A stretch of DNA of 64,000 bases from the NCBI GenBank assembly GCA_014376435.1, contig JACMRL010000015.1:1-64000 (forward strand), in the 5' to 3' direction. Positions within the stretch are counted from its first letter, which is position 1, and each line of letters begins with the position of its first letter. The DNA is from Bdellovibrio sp. Lineage in GTDB: Bacteria > Bdellovibrionota > Bdellovibrionia > Bdellovibrionales > Bdellovibrionaceae. The notes beneath the pieces were generated by a model. The model had not been told where the DNA came from and ran no database searches. It was given only the letters and a program-made list of their open reading frames with translations. The position numbers and the translations under genes were made by a program. Positions 8,536 through 16,844 of the stretch are shown piece after piece.

Positions 8536-10395
8536 ATGCAAGAATTTCTGGTTTCTATTTTATTAGGTTTTTCCTCATTTTTAGGAGTGGAAAGTCTACC
8601 AAGGGATATTAGTCCTTGGAAGATTGAAACTCAGTGGATTAGACAAGATAACGGTTGGATTCTAGAGGCAACTACTACTAAGGTTTCTGAACTTTGTAAA
8701 AACAACGACGATGTGTTAGTGTTGCCTCAGGTTATCCATGGCATTCATAAAGTATTTTCCGATGGTAAGCTTGTCTACGAGTCTGGTGATGATTCTTTTC
8801 AGAAAACCTCATCTTTTTACAATCGCGGATCCGTAAGTTGTAAATATCTAGCAAAAGCAGAAACTTTGAGTTGGTCTGTTAAAACATATTCTCATTATTT
8901 TGCTCGTGTAAATGAGATGCCGCATATAACCTCTGCAAACAGCGGTTTTTATTTTATAGATGTTATATTGAATCTTATGTCTGCCGGAAGTTTATTTATT
9001 CTTTCTTTGTTTTCACTTTTCATTTTCAAGGGTCGAGTAAGTAATCATTATATTGTTAGCTTAGCAATAGGTTCGATTACGTTAGGAATTTACGCTGCTC
9101 TTACATCTGCAAATTATCTCGGTATTAAAACAGAAATGCTTACTGTTCACAAAATTGCTGACGTATGTGCTTGGGTAGGATCTTTTTGTTATGTCTATTT
9201 CTTTAGAAAATTTAATTTTTTAGGAAAGATTGAGTACTACAGTTTTGTTATATCGTTTATCTTAGCTGAAATAATAATAATTTTTGGTACTTCAGCTGAT
9301 GTTGTGCAGATGGGTAGTACGCTCCCTATGCCATTTGCGTTTATATGTTTAATTTCGCTTTTAGCGCATTCTATATATAATGGATTTAAAGCCGGTTTTG
9401 ATAAGCATAATGTTTTAGGTATTATTTCATTAATATCGTTTGTAACGGCTGGATGTAATGACCTTTTGCACTTAATGGGAATTATTGATAGCTACATGTT
9501 AATGCCTATTGGTTCTGTGGCGGGCGTATTTTTTCTTGCTGCAGCGGTAAATCAAGATATCGAGAAAACTTACATCCAGCGTGATGATCTAGTAGATAAT
9601 TTAAAGCAAAAGGTTGCAGAGCAAACTCAGCACTTGTCAGATGCCCTTGAACAACTAAAAAAGTCTCAAGTAGATTTAGTTCAATCGGCTCGTTTGGCAT
9701 CTTTAGGTACTTTGAGTGCGGGCATTGCTCATGAAATTAATAATGCTATTAATTATGTAAATGGTGCAGTTATTCCCCTTGAACGTAAAGTTATGAAATC
9801 TATTCCCGAAAGTGATCGTGTCATTACTGAAAAACTTTTCGCTGCGATTAAAGAAGGAACACATTTAACTGTTGAGATAGTTAGAAGTTTACGAAATTTC
9901 ACTGGTTTAAATCAGGCAAAAGTTAAAGATGTTAATTTAAAAGAAACTATTACGTCTGTTCTTACTATCCTTAAAAGTAAACTCAGTAGAACTGAAGTTG
10001 AGCTGAACATCGAAGATGACTTAGTTTTGAATTGTTATCAGGTGGGTATGAATCAGATTTTTATGAATCTTGTATCTAACGCGATCGATGTGTTGCCTGA
10101 AGTCGGCGGTAAAATTTCTATTTGTGCGAAATTTATTGAAAATGATGAGATCGAGTTGAGAGTTTCAGATAATGGTTCTGGAATGCCTCCGGAAGTTAAG
10201 AATAGAATTTTTGATGCTTTTTATACTACTAAGGGTGTTGGAAAAGGTACTGGGCTTGGTCTTCACATTGTGCAAAAAGAAGTTGAGCGACATGCGGGGA
10301 AAATTTATGTCGAGTCTGAAGTCAACAAGGGTACAACTTTCATAATTAGAATTCCTAAAAATTTAGAAACGAATACGATTGAGGAGGCTGCATGA
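8536..10395 (+). CDS. 7TM-type sensor histidine kinase
   Basis: A 619-residue protein. After a signal-like N-terminus comes an extracytoplasmic domain of about 110 residues. Then about seven hydrophobic helices span residues about 140-340, the layout of 7TMR-DISM sensors. A coiled coil (KQKVAEQTQHLSDALEQLKK) leads to the kinase core: H-box SLGTLSAGIAHEINN with His399, N-box NLVSNAID, G1 DNGSGMP and G2 GTGLGLHIV. Its neighbours are the alpha-oxoamine synthase upstream (2-nt gap) and a response regulator downstream (4-nt ATGA overlap), so all three are very likely made together. CqsS and LqsS are also multi-TM kinases but lack the large N-terminal domain seen here. Confidence 0.92.
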   Translation: MQEFLVSILLGFSSFLGVESLPRDISPWKIETQWIRQDNGWILEATTTKVSELCKNNDDVLVLPQVIHGIHKVFSDGKLVYESGDDSFQKTSSFYNRGSVSCKYLAKAETLSWSVKTYSHYFARVNEMPHITSANSGFYFIDVILNLMSAGSLFILSLFSLFIFKGRVSNHYIVSLAIGSITLGIYAALTSANYLGIKTEMLTVHKIADVCAWVGSFCYVYFFRKFNFLGKIEYYSFVISFILAEIIIIFGTSADVVQMGSTLPMPFAFICLISLLAHSIYNGFKAGFDKHNVLGIISLISFVTAGCNDLLHLMGIIDSYMLMPIGSVAGVFFLAAAVNQDIEKTYIQRDDLVDNLKQKVAEQTQHLSDALEQLKKSQVDLVQSARLASLGTLSAGIAHEINNAINYVNGAVIPLERKVMKSIPESDRVITEKLFAAIKEGTHLTVEIVRSLRNFTGLNQAKVKDVNLKETITSVLTILKSKLSRTEVELNIEDDLVLNCYQVGMNQIFMNLVSNAIDVLPEVGGKISICAKFIENDEIELRVSDNGSGMPPEVKNRIFDAFYTTKGVGKGTGLGLHIVQKEVERHAGKIYVESEVNKGTTFIIRIPKNLETNTIEEAA

Positions 10396-11555
10396 AGCCG
10401 ATTATAATTTATGTTGATGATGAACCAATGAATTTAACAGTTCTTGAGGCAGCATTACCATCTGAATGGGATATTCGAACTTTTGATAGTCCGCTAAAAG
10501 CTTTAGATATGCTTTCGCAGATAGATCCTTGGATTGTTATTTCCGATCAGAAAATGCCTGGAATGAACGGTGTTTCGTTTCTTGAAATTGTTAAAAAAAC
10601 TAACCCTCACGCTCTTCGTGTTTTAGTAACTGGATACTCTGATGAAGACTTAGTTGTTGATTCAGTTAGAAAAGCGCGAATCTCAGATTATATTCGCAAG
10701 CCGTGGGACGTAGACGATTTAGAGCATCGCGTACGCAAACTGGTAGATACTTATTTATTGGAAAAAGAAAATCGCGAGAAATCGGCTTTGCTTGAAAAGC
10801 AAAATATTGAACTTAATAAAGCTTTAAAAGTTGCAGAAGACTCGAAAACGCGTGAAGAAAAATTTCGGAAAGAATTAGAGTGCTGGGCGCCGCCATTTAT
10901 TTTGAATATGTTTGAAGCTGGTGAAAAAAATTACCCGTGCACAAAGGATTTAGCCGTCATCACATATGACATTATTAAAAGTTCTGAGTTACACGATAAG
11001 TCTTTCAATAATATCTCTATTCGTTCATTAATACTTCGTGGTTTTACAGAAATCTTATTAAAGTCTGGTGCATGGAGAGAGTCCCACTCGGGTGACTCGG
11101 CATTCGGGCATATTGGTTTATTCAAAGATGTACCGAACTCGTGTGACATACTGATGTCAGTAGCTTCTGAATTTCGCGTTTTTTTACGTAACTTGAGTTT
11201 GCAATCTAATATACAGTTTGAATGTGGAATCGGTCTTCACTATGCGAAAGATTGTCTAGTTGATATCCACGAAGTAAATATTGATTATTTTGGACAGAAA
11301 TTAACACAAAAGTCTTTTGATGCAACAAGCTCAGGTATTGACTTAGTTCATCGAATTGAAAAAGTTGCTCATGATTTTCCAGGTTCGAATGTAATGATGA
11401 CAAAAGACTTTTATGAGCGGATTACGATGGGCAAAAATATGGTTCAGAGCTTGGGTTCGTTTGCCTTCAAAGGGCAGGCTTCAGAGACTGAAGTTTTTGC
11501 TCGTTTGAGCGATCAGGCAACCGAGCAAATTAAAAGAAAGCTAAAGGTTGCATAA
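10392..11555 (+). CDS. response regulator with C-terminal class III cyclase-like domain
   Basis: A 387-residue protein. Residues 1-about 120 form a receiver domain: the acidic pair in YVDDEPMN, a phospho-acceptor Asp in VISDQKMPG, Thr in VTGYSD and Lys in RKPW. A helical linker (about 120-170) follows. The C-terminal part (about 180-350) resembles a nucleotide cyclase homology domain: AVITYDIIKSSE is like the metal-binding first strand (vvF.DI.gfT), and GIGLHYAKD and GQKLTQKSFDA are like later core motifs. The second metal Asp and the transition-state residues are not obvious, so activity is uncertain. It is the natural partner of the kinase it overlaps. It has no DNA-binding domain, so output is probably a nucleotide or protein-protein signal. 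Confidence 0.82.
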   Translation: MKPIIIYVDDEPMNLTVLEAALPSEWDIRTFDSPLKALDMLSQIDPWIVISDQKMPGMNGVSFLEIVKKTNPHALRVLVTGYSDEDLVVDSVRKARISDYIRKPWDVDDLEHRVRKLVDTYLLEKENREKSALLEKQNIELNKALKVAEDSKTREEKFRKELECWAPPFILNMFEAGEKNYPCTKDLAVITYDIIKSSELHDKSFNNISIRSLILRGFTEILLKSGAWRESHSGDSAFGHIGLFKDVPNSCDILMSVASEFRVFLRNLSLQSNIQFECGIGLHYAKDCLVDIHEVNIDYFGQKLTQKSFDATSSGIDLVHRIEKVAHDFPGSNVMMTKDFYERITMGKNMVQSLGSFAFKGQASETEVFARLSDQATEQIKRKLKVA

Positions 11556-11650
11556 CGCTCATTAATTAGGCTTTTATTTCTTATTAGAAGCTTTAAGCGC
11601 CTTTCCCTTTGACATTATTTAGGTGTATTTATATCTTCGTCTCTTCGTGT

Positions 11651-11727
<77 letters not shown>

Positions 11728-11752
11728 ATTTTTTAAAAATCCCACTTATAAA

Positions 11753-12433
11753 TTAATTCACCACCGCTATCAACTCGTGAGCCGCTTTTGAAATTGCTTC
11801 GCGAGCTGCTTTTCCCATCGGTGAGTTTTTTGTATTTTTGTAATCTAGCATATTTGCATCCACTTTAAATTCTGAATCAATAACTTCTCCGCTTGTGGTT
11901 ACGGTCTTTATGACTTCTCCAGTCGTTACGTCGATAACTCTAACATCAACGGTTAGTTTTGCTTTTGAGCCTGTTCTTCCTACTCTAAAATCGGGTGCTT
12001 CGCTGAAACCGAAAGCTCTAGCTACGGACCCCACATTTACCGAGCCACCCTCTTCGCTTGAGCAGTATTCGAATTCAGTAACTGCGCCTACGAATGTGTA
12101 TTTGGCTTTTTTGAAAGCTTTCTTTTTAATTGAAACGTCGTTTTCTGAATTTACTAGTTCGTGTTCTTGAGAATAAATTTCTTTGATATTTTCTCTTTCG
12201 AATAATGCTAACTTATCTGATTTTTTTAATTCTGTAATTAACATTTCTTGAAAACCATTTCCGATGTAGCGGCTCCAGTAGTTGTCCCAGCCGAATCTGC
12301 AATTACTTGCTCCGGATTTGTCTGAAAAGGCTGTGACCGATACCGGGATTTTTTGTGACCAAGACAAGGCGGGGCTAAGGGTAAGCGTTAACATTGTCGT
12401 TGCGACTATTAGTACGTTTTTTTGAATTGCCAT
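11753..12433 (-). CDS. CsgG-family exported protein
   Basis: A 226-residue protein with a Sec signal peptide (cleavage near S-W-S-Q, residue 27) and no lipobox cysteine, so periplasmic or outer-membrane associated. The mature part follows the CsgG/curli-assembly pattern: VTAFSDKSGASN (strand plus loop), GNGFQEMLITELKKSDKLALFERENI (like the family's lt..L..s.rf.vvdR..l), AKYTFVGAVTEFE, and KLTVDVRVIDVTTGEVI. Paralogues without the lipid anchor are common and need not be curli pores. A C-terminal Ala/Lys-rich helix closes it. The Shine-Dalgarno is AAGGAAG, and the gene converges on the tRNA. Confidence 0.8.
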   Translation of the reverse strand: MAIQKNVLIVATTMLTLTLSPALSWSQKIPVSVTAFSDKSGASNCRFGWDNYWSRYIGNGFQEMLITELKKSDKLALFERENIKEIYSQEHELVNSENDVSIKKKAFKKAKYTFVGAVTEFEYCSSEEGGSVNVGSVARAFGFSEAPDFRVGRTGSKAKLTVDVRVIDVTTGEVIKTVTTSGEVIDSEFKVDANMLDYKNTKNSPMGKAAREAISKAAHELIAVVN

Positions 12434-12454
12434 TTGAAACTTCCTTGGTTTGTG

Positions 12455-12469
12455 TTTACCGACGGTAAA
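12455..12469. promoter_or_regulatory. palindrome upstream of the CsgG-like gene
   Basis: TTTACC-GAC-GGTAAA is a perfect 6-bp inverted repeat with a 3-bp spacer, 22 bp before the start of the gene at 12433. It could be an operator or a short leader hairpin. No regulator can be named. Confidence 0.35.
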
Positions 12470-12911
12470 GCAAAGTTTGGGAGGCTTATAAATGACAGAG
12501 CATAGCGGTATGAGACCGCAAGTCGGATTTTTTAAGCTCCGGATGTTTTTGCGGAGTTACTTTGAGATCGTCATCATGCAGGCAGTGCCGAGATGGCAAA
12601 TAAACAAAAGAAAGTGCTAGGCTTTGTTTTGTCCCAACCATAAGTTACCTAAGTGGCCACCGCATGAATATAAACTTATTTTACCGGCGAAAATTTTCTT
12701 TAAGAATACGAAGTCGTTTTCGTTGTGTACTCTTTGTATGAAAAAGTTGTGGCTTCTAGTAAACGTAAACTTTGCTGCCCTTTAGTGGCTTTTACTTTTA
12801 ATAAACCAGTGTCGCGTACTTGTTGGCTGGCGTAGATTACGTCACGTAATATTTCGCGGAAAGTTTTGCCGACAGAGAACTCTAATCAAAACGCGTTTTA
12901 CGAACTTATTC
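12470..12911 (-). other. intergenic stretch with a possible gene remnant
   Basis: No intact gene is seen in these 440 bases. On the minus strand from about 12885 to 12700 a 60-codon open stretch without a start reads protein-like (VGKTFREILRDVIYASQQ ... FSYKEYTTK) and ends in TAA. It lies in a different frame just after the stop of the exported-protein gene (12912), so it may be a decayed continuation or a separate remnant. The evidence is weak. Confidence 0.25.
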
Positions 12912-13934
12912 TTAATTAAAAAGTGCCGGGCAAGAGTTTATTGTTGGAGCTAGAAGTTTTTTGAAGGGTACAATTAAAAAATCTAAAGAAGATTTATTCA
13001 AGAGAGTTTTGATGCGCACAAAACCTTTTGTAAAAGGAGAGATTGTTAAACGTAGCAGAATGTGCTTATTTAAGTAGTTTTCATAAGTCAGAACATCTCC
13101 CAATGGTGAGGGTGGAATCGTAAAGCCTGAGCTGAGGCCCGATGTAAAGCTATTCGGAGTTGTCGAGCTAAAGCCTGGGAAAAATGCGGGGTAAAATGAA
13201 GTGCCGGTTGTTTTAAGTTCTTGTTTTTGGTTGGCGATGTAAAAACCGCCTTTACCTACCGCTCCAGCAAGGAAAACTGAGGGTAGAATTGTGCTTCGGT
13301 ATCTTTCAACATCAGTGATAATCTGAATTGCAAGTGCTTTTTCTTCCCAATTAAATCCCAGCGAAATGCCGATGTCGATTAAGCCTCCGTAACCTTTGTG
13401 GGGTTGTCCCCCTTCAATCATCAGCCCGCCAGCCATGAATCCGCCAAACTCATTTGATTCGGCCACGATGGGGGCTTGTTGCCACAGTTTCTGGTCGAAG
13501 GCAGTTATAATATTTTTAATTAATTCTTGTGAGAGTTCATCGCGTGTTATCTGAGAACGTGACCGATATTCTGTTTTTAATTTTTCTTCTTGAATGGCTA
13601 AGTTTACGAGAATGTCTTGTTTGGTGCCATCGTCGTAAGTATTAGCTAATTTTTCAATTTGGTATTTTTCACGCGTTAATTTTTCGTATTTGCGTTTACT
13701 TTGAAAAACGGCAACGGGGCCAATGGCCCACTTCATTTTAGTTAATGCTTTTTCGGTTAGCTCTAAAAATAGAATTCTTTTTTTAAGAAAACTAGCCTGC
13801 TCTTTATCGGACATATTAGAAAACACAATTTTGGCCTCGTGCTGCATCTCTTCAGCGGATAGCTCGGCCTTCGCGGCATGCGATGAAAGAATCGTGGCGA
13901 TTAAAATAAAATGTTTGACCAAATTTAAGCTCAT
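12912..13934 (-). CDS. exported protein of unknown function
   Basis: A 340-residue product with a Sec signal peptide ending A-K-A near residue 23. Residues about 25-140 are helical and charged, with a hydrophobic hairpin around WAIGPVAVFQ. The second half alternates Gly-rich and hydrophobic strands (GGFMAGGLMIEGGQ, GYGGLIDIGISLGF, FLAGAVGKGGFYI), as in outer-membrane or periplasmic beta proteins. No family was recognised. The tail after about residue 290 changes character (Lys/Leu-rich), and a protein-like remnant continues in another frame after the stop, so the C-terminus may have been altered by a frameshift. It has a GGGA Shine-Dalgarno and starts 2 nt after a 62-codon ORF. Confidence 0.65.
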   Translation of the reverse strand: MSLNLVKHFILIATILSSHAAKAELSAEEMQHEAKIVFSNMSDKEQASFLKKRILFLELTEKALTKMKWAIGPVAVFQSKRKYEKLTREKYQIEKLANTYDDGTKQDILVNLAIQEEKLKTEYRSRSQITRDELSQELIKNIITAFDQKLWQQAPIVAESNEFGGFMAGGLMIEGGQPHKGYGGLIDIGISLGFNWEEKALAIQIITDVERYRSTILPSVFLAGAVGKGGFYIANQKQELKTTGTSFYPAFFPGFSSTTPNSFTSGLSSGFTIPPSPLGDVLTYENYLNKHILLRLTISPFTKGFVRIKTLLNKSSLDFLIVPFKKLLAPTINSCPALFN

Positions 13935-13936
13935 TA

Positions 13937-14125
13937 TTACGTCCCACGTTCTACATAACCAACCTGCAAAAAGCCTGGCTGTAGGTTAACGCACCAAAAA
14001 GAAATGGTTCGATCTGAGACAATTAGGACGTCAAAATCTTTGACAGAGCGCCCCTGACTGCGTCCACGGGCGCAAACCTTGAGTTTTGCCCGAAGGTTTA
14101 CAAGACGATTTCGGATTGAACGCAA
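13937..14125 (-). CDS. possible small basic protein (TTG start)
   Basis: A 62-codon open frame ending 2 nt before the ATG of the exported-protein gene, a spacing that would suit translational coupling. The translation is Arg-rich (RSIRNRLVNLRAKLK, then VCARGRSQGRS) and then becomes strand-like (KDFDVLIVSD). It starts at TTG with no convincing Shine-Dalgarno, and the same DNA is full of hairpins (13961-14099), so it may instead be a structured leader. I do not recognise a family. Confidence 0.25.
   Translation of the reverse strand: MRSIRNRLVNLRAKLKVCARGRSQGRSVKDFDVLIVSDRTISFWCVNLQPGFLQVGYVERGT
13961..14099. repeat. cluster of three hairpins, two of them directly abutting
   Basis: AACCTGCA/TGTAGGTT (13961-13987, one G-U pair), GCGCCC/GGGCGC (14048-14073) and AAACCTT/AAGGTTT (14074-14099). 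The last two are each 26 nt long and abut exactly. None has a T-run, so they are not ordinary terminators. They lie 5' of the minus-strand gene at 13934 and could form its leader, a small RNA, or a REP-like element. Confidence 0.5.
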
Positions 14126-14554
14126 GGTCTGGCGGTTAAAGGTTTATTAAAAGAATGGACTCAGTTCTTAGAAAATTTAAAATCAAACCGTGGGGCGAGC
14201 CTTTTGTAATTTCCTCTGCATTTTGATTATTCTTTAAAAACTAATTGATTTAAATTTATTCAATCTTGGGCCAGCGAATTTGATTTAGCTTAAGAATTTC
14301 GTCATCTAAGTTGGTTTAAAGACGGGAAGATTCTTCCGGCGCCGAATATTCTATATTGCGATTTATTGCTAATGAATTGCATCCGTCAGACTTTAAGCGT
14401 GCTGAATTATGGGCTGATCGATTTCGACAATACCCCTGAGATGGCCACCTGTTTTATTAAAAATTTGAATGAAGTGGTTGAGTTAAAATTAAAATTTAAA
14501 GTTCTTAAGCCAGAAAAACTAAAACCAAAAGACCTTCAACCAAAACTTCTTTAG
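14125..14554 (+). pseudogene. decayed coding region, family unknown
   Basis: The plus strand shows protein-like stretches broken by stops and frame changes. From about 14134 there is AVKGLLKEWTQFLENLKS, later SWFKDGKILPAPNILY; in the next frame EYSILRFIANELHPSDFKRA up to a TGA; and then in the first frame again NTPEMATCFIKNLNEV, ending in a Lys/Leu/Pro-rich tail at TAG 14552-14554. The last part overlaps the end of msrP by 4 nt. This looks like an old gene with at least two internal stops and one frameshift. No family was recognised, and a chance open frame cannot be excluded for parts of it. Confidence 0.4.
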
Positions 14555-15540
14555 TAATTCTTTTTTAGATCTAAACCTGCATATAAATGCGCAACTTCTT
14601 TTTCGTAGCCATTGAATAACAACGTAGGTTTTCGTTTTGGTAAAAAACTTCCGTCTAAAATTTTCTCGTTCGCCTGTGACCAGCGGGGATGATCCACCTT
14701 AGGATTTACGTTGGCATAAAATCCGTACTCATCCGGAGCTAAGCTGCTCCATAAAGTTTTAGGTTTCTCTTCTGTGAATTCAATTTTTACGATGGATTTA
14801 ATGCTTTTAAATCCGTATTTCCACGGAACCACTAGCCGAAGTGGTGCACCGTTTTGTTTTGGTAAAGCTTTACCGTACATACCCGTGGCAATTATTGTGA
14901 GTGGATTCATCGCTTCTTCCATCGTTAAGGCTTCGGTATAAGGCCAAGGGTACTGTGAAAGCCCGCCAATGTTTGGACCGATTTTTTTGTCGCCAAAAGT
15001 TTGAAATTTTACATATTTAGCTGAACTTTTTGGTTTTAATTTCGTAATTAAATCTGAAAGAGGAATTCCCGTCCACGGCACAACCATTGACCAACCTTCA
15101 ACGCAGCGGAAGCGGTAAATTCTTTCTTCTAAGCTGGCGCCCGAGAAATTAATAAGGTCATCCACGGCAAAGCTTTTTTTATTTTCAACTAAGCCCGCAA
15201 TTTCGACTTGCCAGTTTTTATCAAGCGTCCATGCGCCAACTTTACTTTTCACGCCGTCTTTATCAAGGCTGAATTCGTAAAAATTATTGTATGAGGTAGC
15301 AATGTCTTCCTTTGTTAAAACAGCAGAGTCGCCAGAAAGTTTATATTTATCATTTACTTTAGCAGGATAGCTTAAGCCTTTGCCCCAGGCTTTGAATGGA
15401 AGAGCTGCCGCCGCTGCCGCCCGAAAAGAATTTTTCATAAAACGTCTGCGATTTATAAAATAATATTCCGGTGTGATATCTTCCAGTGTAGCGCCATCAA
15501 TTTGCCAAGGTTTTTTAGTTTTACTGTTCATGCTTTTCAT
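14551..15540 (-). CDS. msrP: protein-methionine-sulfoxide reductase catalytic subunit MsrP
   Basis: This molybdopterin enzyme (formerly YedY) repairs oxidised methionines in periplasmic proteins using electrons from MsrQ. The 329-residue protein has a twin-arginine signal (N-R-R-R-F-M-K, about residues 30-36, then an Ala-rich core). The sulfite-oxidase-type fold follows, with the cofactor-binding cysteine in YRFRCVEGWSM and PWTGIPLSDLI after it. GAPLRLVVPWKYGFKS is another family hallmark. It is encoded divergently from msrQ, with only 17 bp between the two start codons, unlike the usual msrPQ operon order. The length and signal fit the family well. Confidence 0.93.
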   Translation of the reverse strand: MKSMNSKTKKPWQIDGATLEDITPEYYFINRRRFMKNSFRAAAAAALPFKAWGKGLSYPAKVNDKYKLSGDSAVLTKEDIATSYNNFYEFSLDKDGVKSKVGAWTLDKNWQVEIAGLVENKKSFAVDDLINFSGASLEERIYRFRCVEGWSMVVPWTGIPLSDLITKLKPKSSAKYVKFQTFGDKKIGPNIGGLSQYPWPYTEALTMEEAMNPLTIIATGMYGKALPKQNGAPLRLVVPWKYGFKSIKSIVKIEFTEEKPKTLWSSLAPDEYGFYANVNPKVDHPRWSQANEKILDGSFLPKRKPTLLFNGYEKEVAHLYAGLDLKKNY

Positions 15541-15557
15541 GTCACCATTGTTGTTAA

Positions 15558-16148
15558 ATGTTTAGCAAGTTATTTCGCGTGCTTTTATTACTGCCGGTTA
15601 CCTATTGGATTTATTTAATCTTTTGGGGAGATTTGGGAGCAGATCCCGCAAAAAATTTGAACCATCTGACCGGCCCAATGGCGCTATATTATATTATTCT
15701 TAATTTAGCGATTGGGATTCTGATTTCTTTTTCATTTAAATTTCCAAAGTTTTTAAGATTTTTATTAACAAATCGCCGATTTTTAGGTGTACTGAGTTTT
15801 ATATTTCTTATTTTTCATGTGACCTTGTATTTTTTGATGGAAGGCTTTGAAAAAATCGCATTTGTTCAGTTGGTAACGAAAACTTACCTGATTCTAGGGC
15901 TGCTGGCTTGGCTCATTTTGTTGGTGCTAGCGGTGACCTCAAATGATTACTCAGTACGTAAGCTGGGTGGTAAACGCTGGAAGCTACTTCATCGCAGCGT
16001 CTACTTAGCCAGCGCATTTTTGACGGTGCATATTTTATTGATCGAAAAAGCAGATCTACTTAAGTACGGAATTATTTTGAGTAGCCTTTGGGTTTTACAA
16101 TTTTTTCGAGTTATTCGTAATCGTAAAAATATTAAGGTAGGCCTATGA
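15558..16148 (+). CDS. msrQ: heme-binding membrane subunit MsrQ
   Basis: A 196-residue inner-membrane protein of the YedZ/ferric-reductase-like family that passes quinone-pool electrons to MsrP. About six hydrophobic helices are visible. The family landmarks are the early GxxPAKNLNHLTG segment, RRFLGVLSFIFLIFHVTLY with a helix histidine, and W-K-L-L-H-R-S-V-Y-L with the second heme histidine plus the following VHILL. The ATG is preceded by an in-frame TAA and a poor Shine-Dalgarno. The promoter must lie within or beside the msrP start. The next gene overlaps it by 4 nt (ATGA). Confidence 0.9.
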   Translation: MFSKLFRVLLLLPVTYWIYLIFWGDLGADPAKNLNHLTGPMALYYIILNLAIGILISFSFKFPKFLRFLLTNRRFLGVLSFIFLIFHVTLYFLMEGFEKIAFVQLVTKTYLILGLLAWLILLVLAVTSNDYSVRKLGGKRWKLLHRSVYLASAFLTVHILLIEKADLLKYGIILSSLWVLQFFRVIRNRKNIKVGL

Positions 16149-16840
16149 GTTTAGATCAAGTTCTACAAAAAATACCTAAGCCAGTTTTAGTTGGTGGGGT
16201 ATTGGTTTTAACGTTAGCATTTTTTGTTTTTAACGATCCGCTTCGTGACGAATGCGACATTCAAACAAAGATTTTCGAAAAAAATACATCAGGAATTTTG
16301 AAGCCAGAACGAAAAAAAGGGAAAACTCAGTTTGCTAAAATGACTTACTGGCGTGATTTATGTGCGCAGGGAAATAGCGTTGGTGCTTGCGAAGATTATT
16401 TTACGGGATTGAAAACGGTAACCACTGAACTTAAATCATTTAATGAGAAGTGTCAGCTAGCCTACAGCCAGACCGACGAAGAGTTTGTGCAGCATTTAAG
16501 TCGTGCATTGCAGATGATTCCATTGCTAGCTTGGGGAGGGAAGCCTCCGGAAGGTTTATCGGGCCGCCTGGGCTGGTTAAATGAATCGAATTTAAAAACA
16601 TTTTGCGCCATCAAGGATACATACATTCAATTGGTGGGTGAAGAAAAGTATCTTGAATTAAGAAAAAAAGTTTACCGCCAATATCCCGATGCCTGGCCGG
16701 AGAAAACTCCCATTGATGCTAGAAATCCGGAAAGCCGTCCGATGGCTCTGAAGTCGGAAGCAAATCCAACCGGAACATTAATGGAGGCGAAAATTTATGA
16801 GCGAAGTTTATTTTCGATGCGCTGCGATCTTTATATGTAA
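16145..16840 (+). CDS. membrane-anchored protein of unknown function, cotranscribed with msrQ
   Basis: A 231-residue product with one transmembrane segment (about residues 14-32), then a soluble region with seven cysteines (for example CDIQ, DLCAQG, GACEDY, KCQLAY, FCAIKD, RCDLYM), probably periplasmic and disulfide-bonded. No family was recognised. The overlap with msrQ means it is translated with the methionine-sulfoxide repair system, so a periplasmic redox or maturation role is possible (inference from position only). Confidence 0.7.
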   Translation: MSLDQVLQKIPKPVLVGGVLVLTLAFFVFNDPLRDECDIQTKIFEKNTSGILKPERKKGKTQFAKMTYWRDLCAQGNSVGACEDYFTGLKTVTTELKSFNEKCQLAYSQTDEEFVQHLSRALQMIPLLAWGGKPPEGLSGRLGWLNESNLKTFCAIKDTYIQLVGEEKYLELRKKVYRQYPDAWPEKTPIDARNPESRPMALKSEANPTGTLMEAKIYERSLFSMRCDLYM

Positions 16841-16844
16841 AACC

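Noticed and set aside
13961-14099. Hairpin cluster tested by eye as 6S RNA, RNase P RNA, SRP RNA or tmRNA
   Set aside because: None of the conserved core sequences of these RNAs that I know (for example the RNase P GAGGAAAGTCC or the SRP GGAAGGAAGCA) is present.
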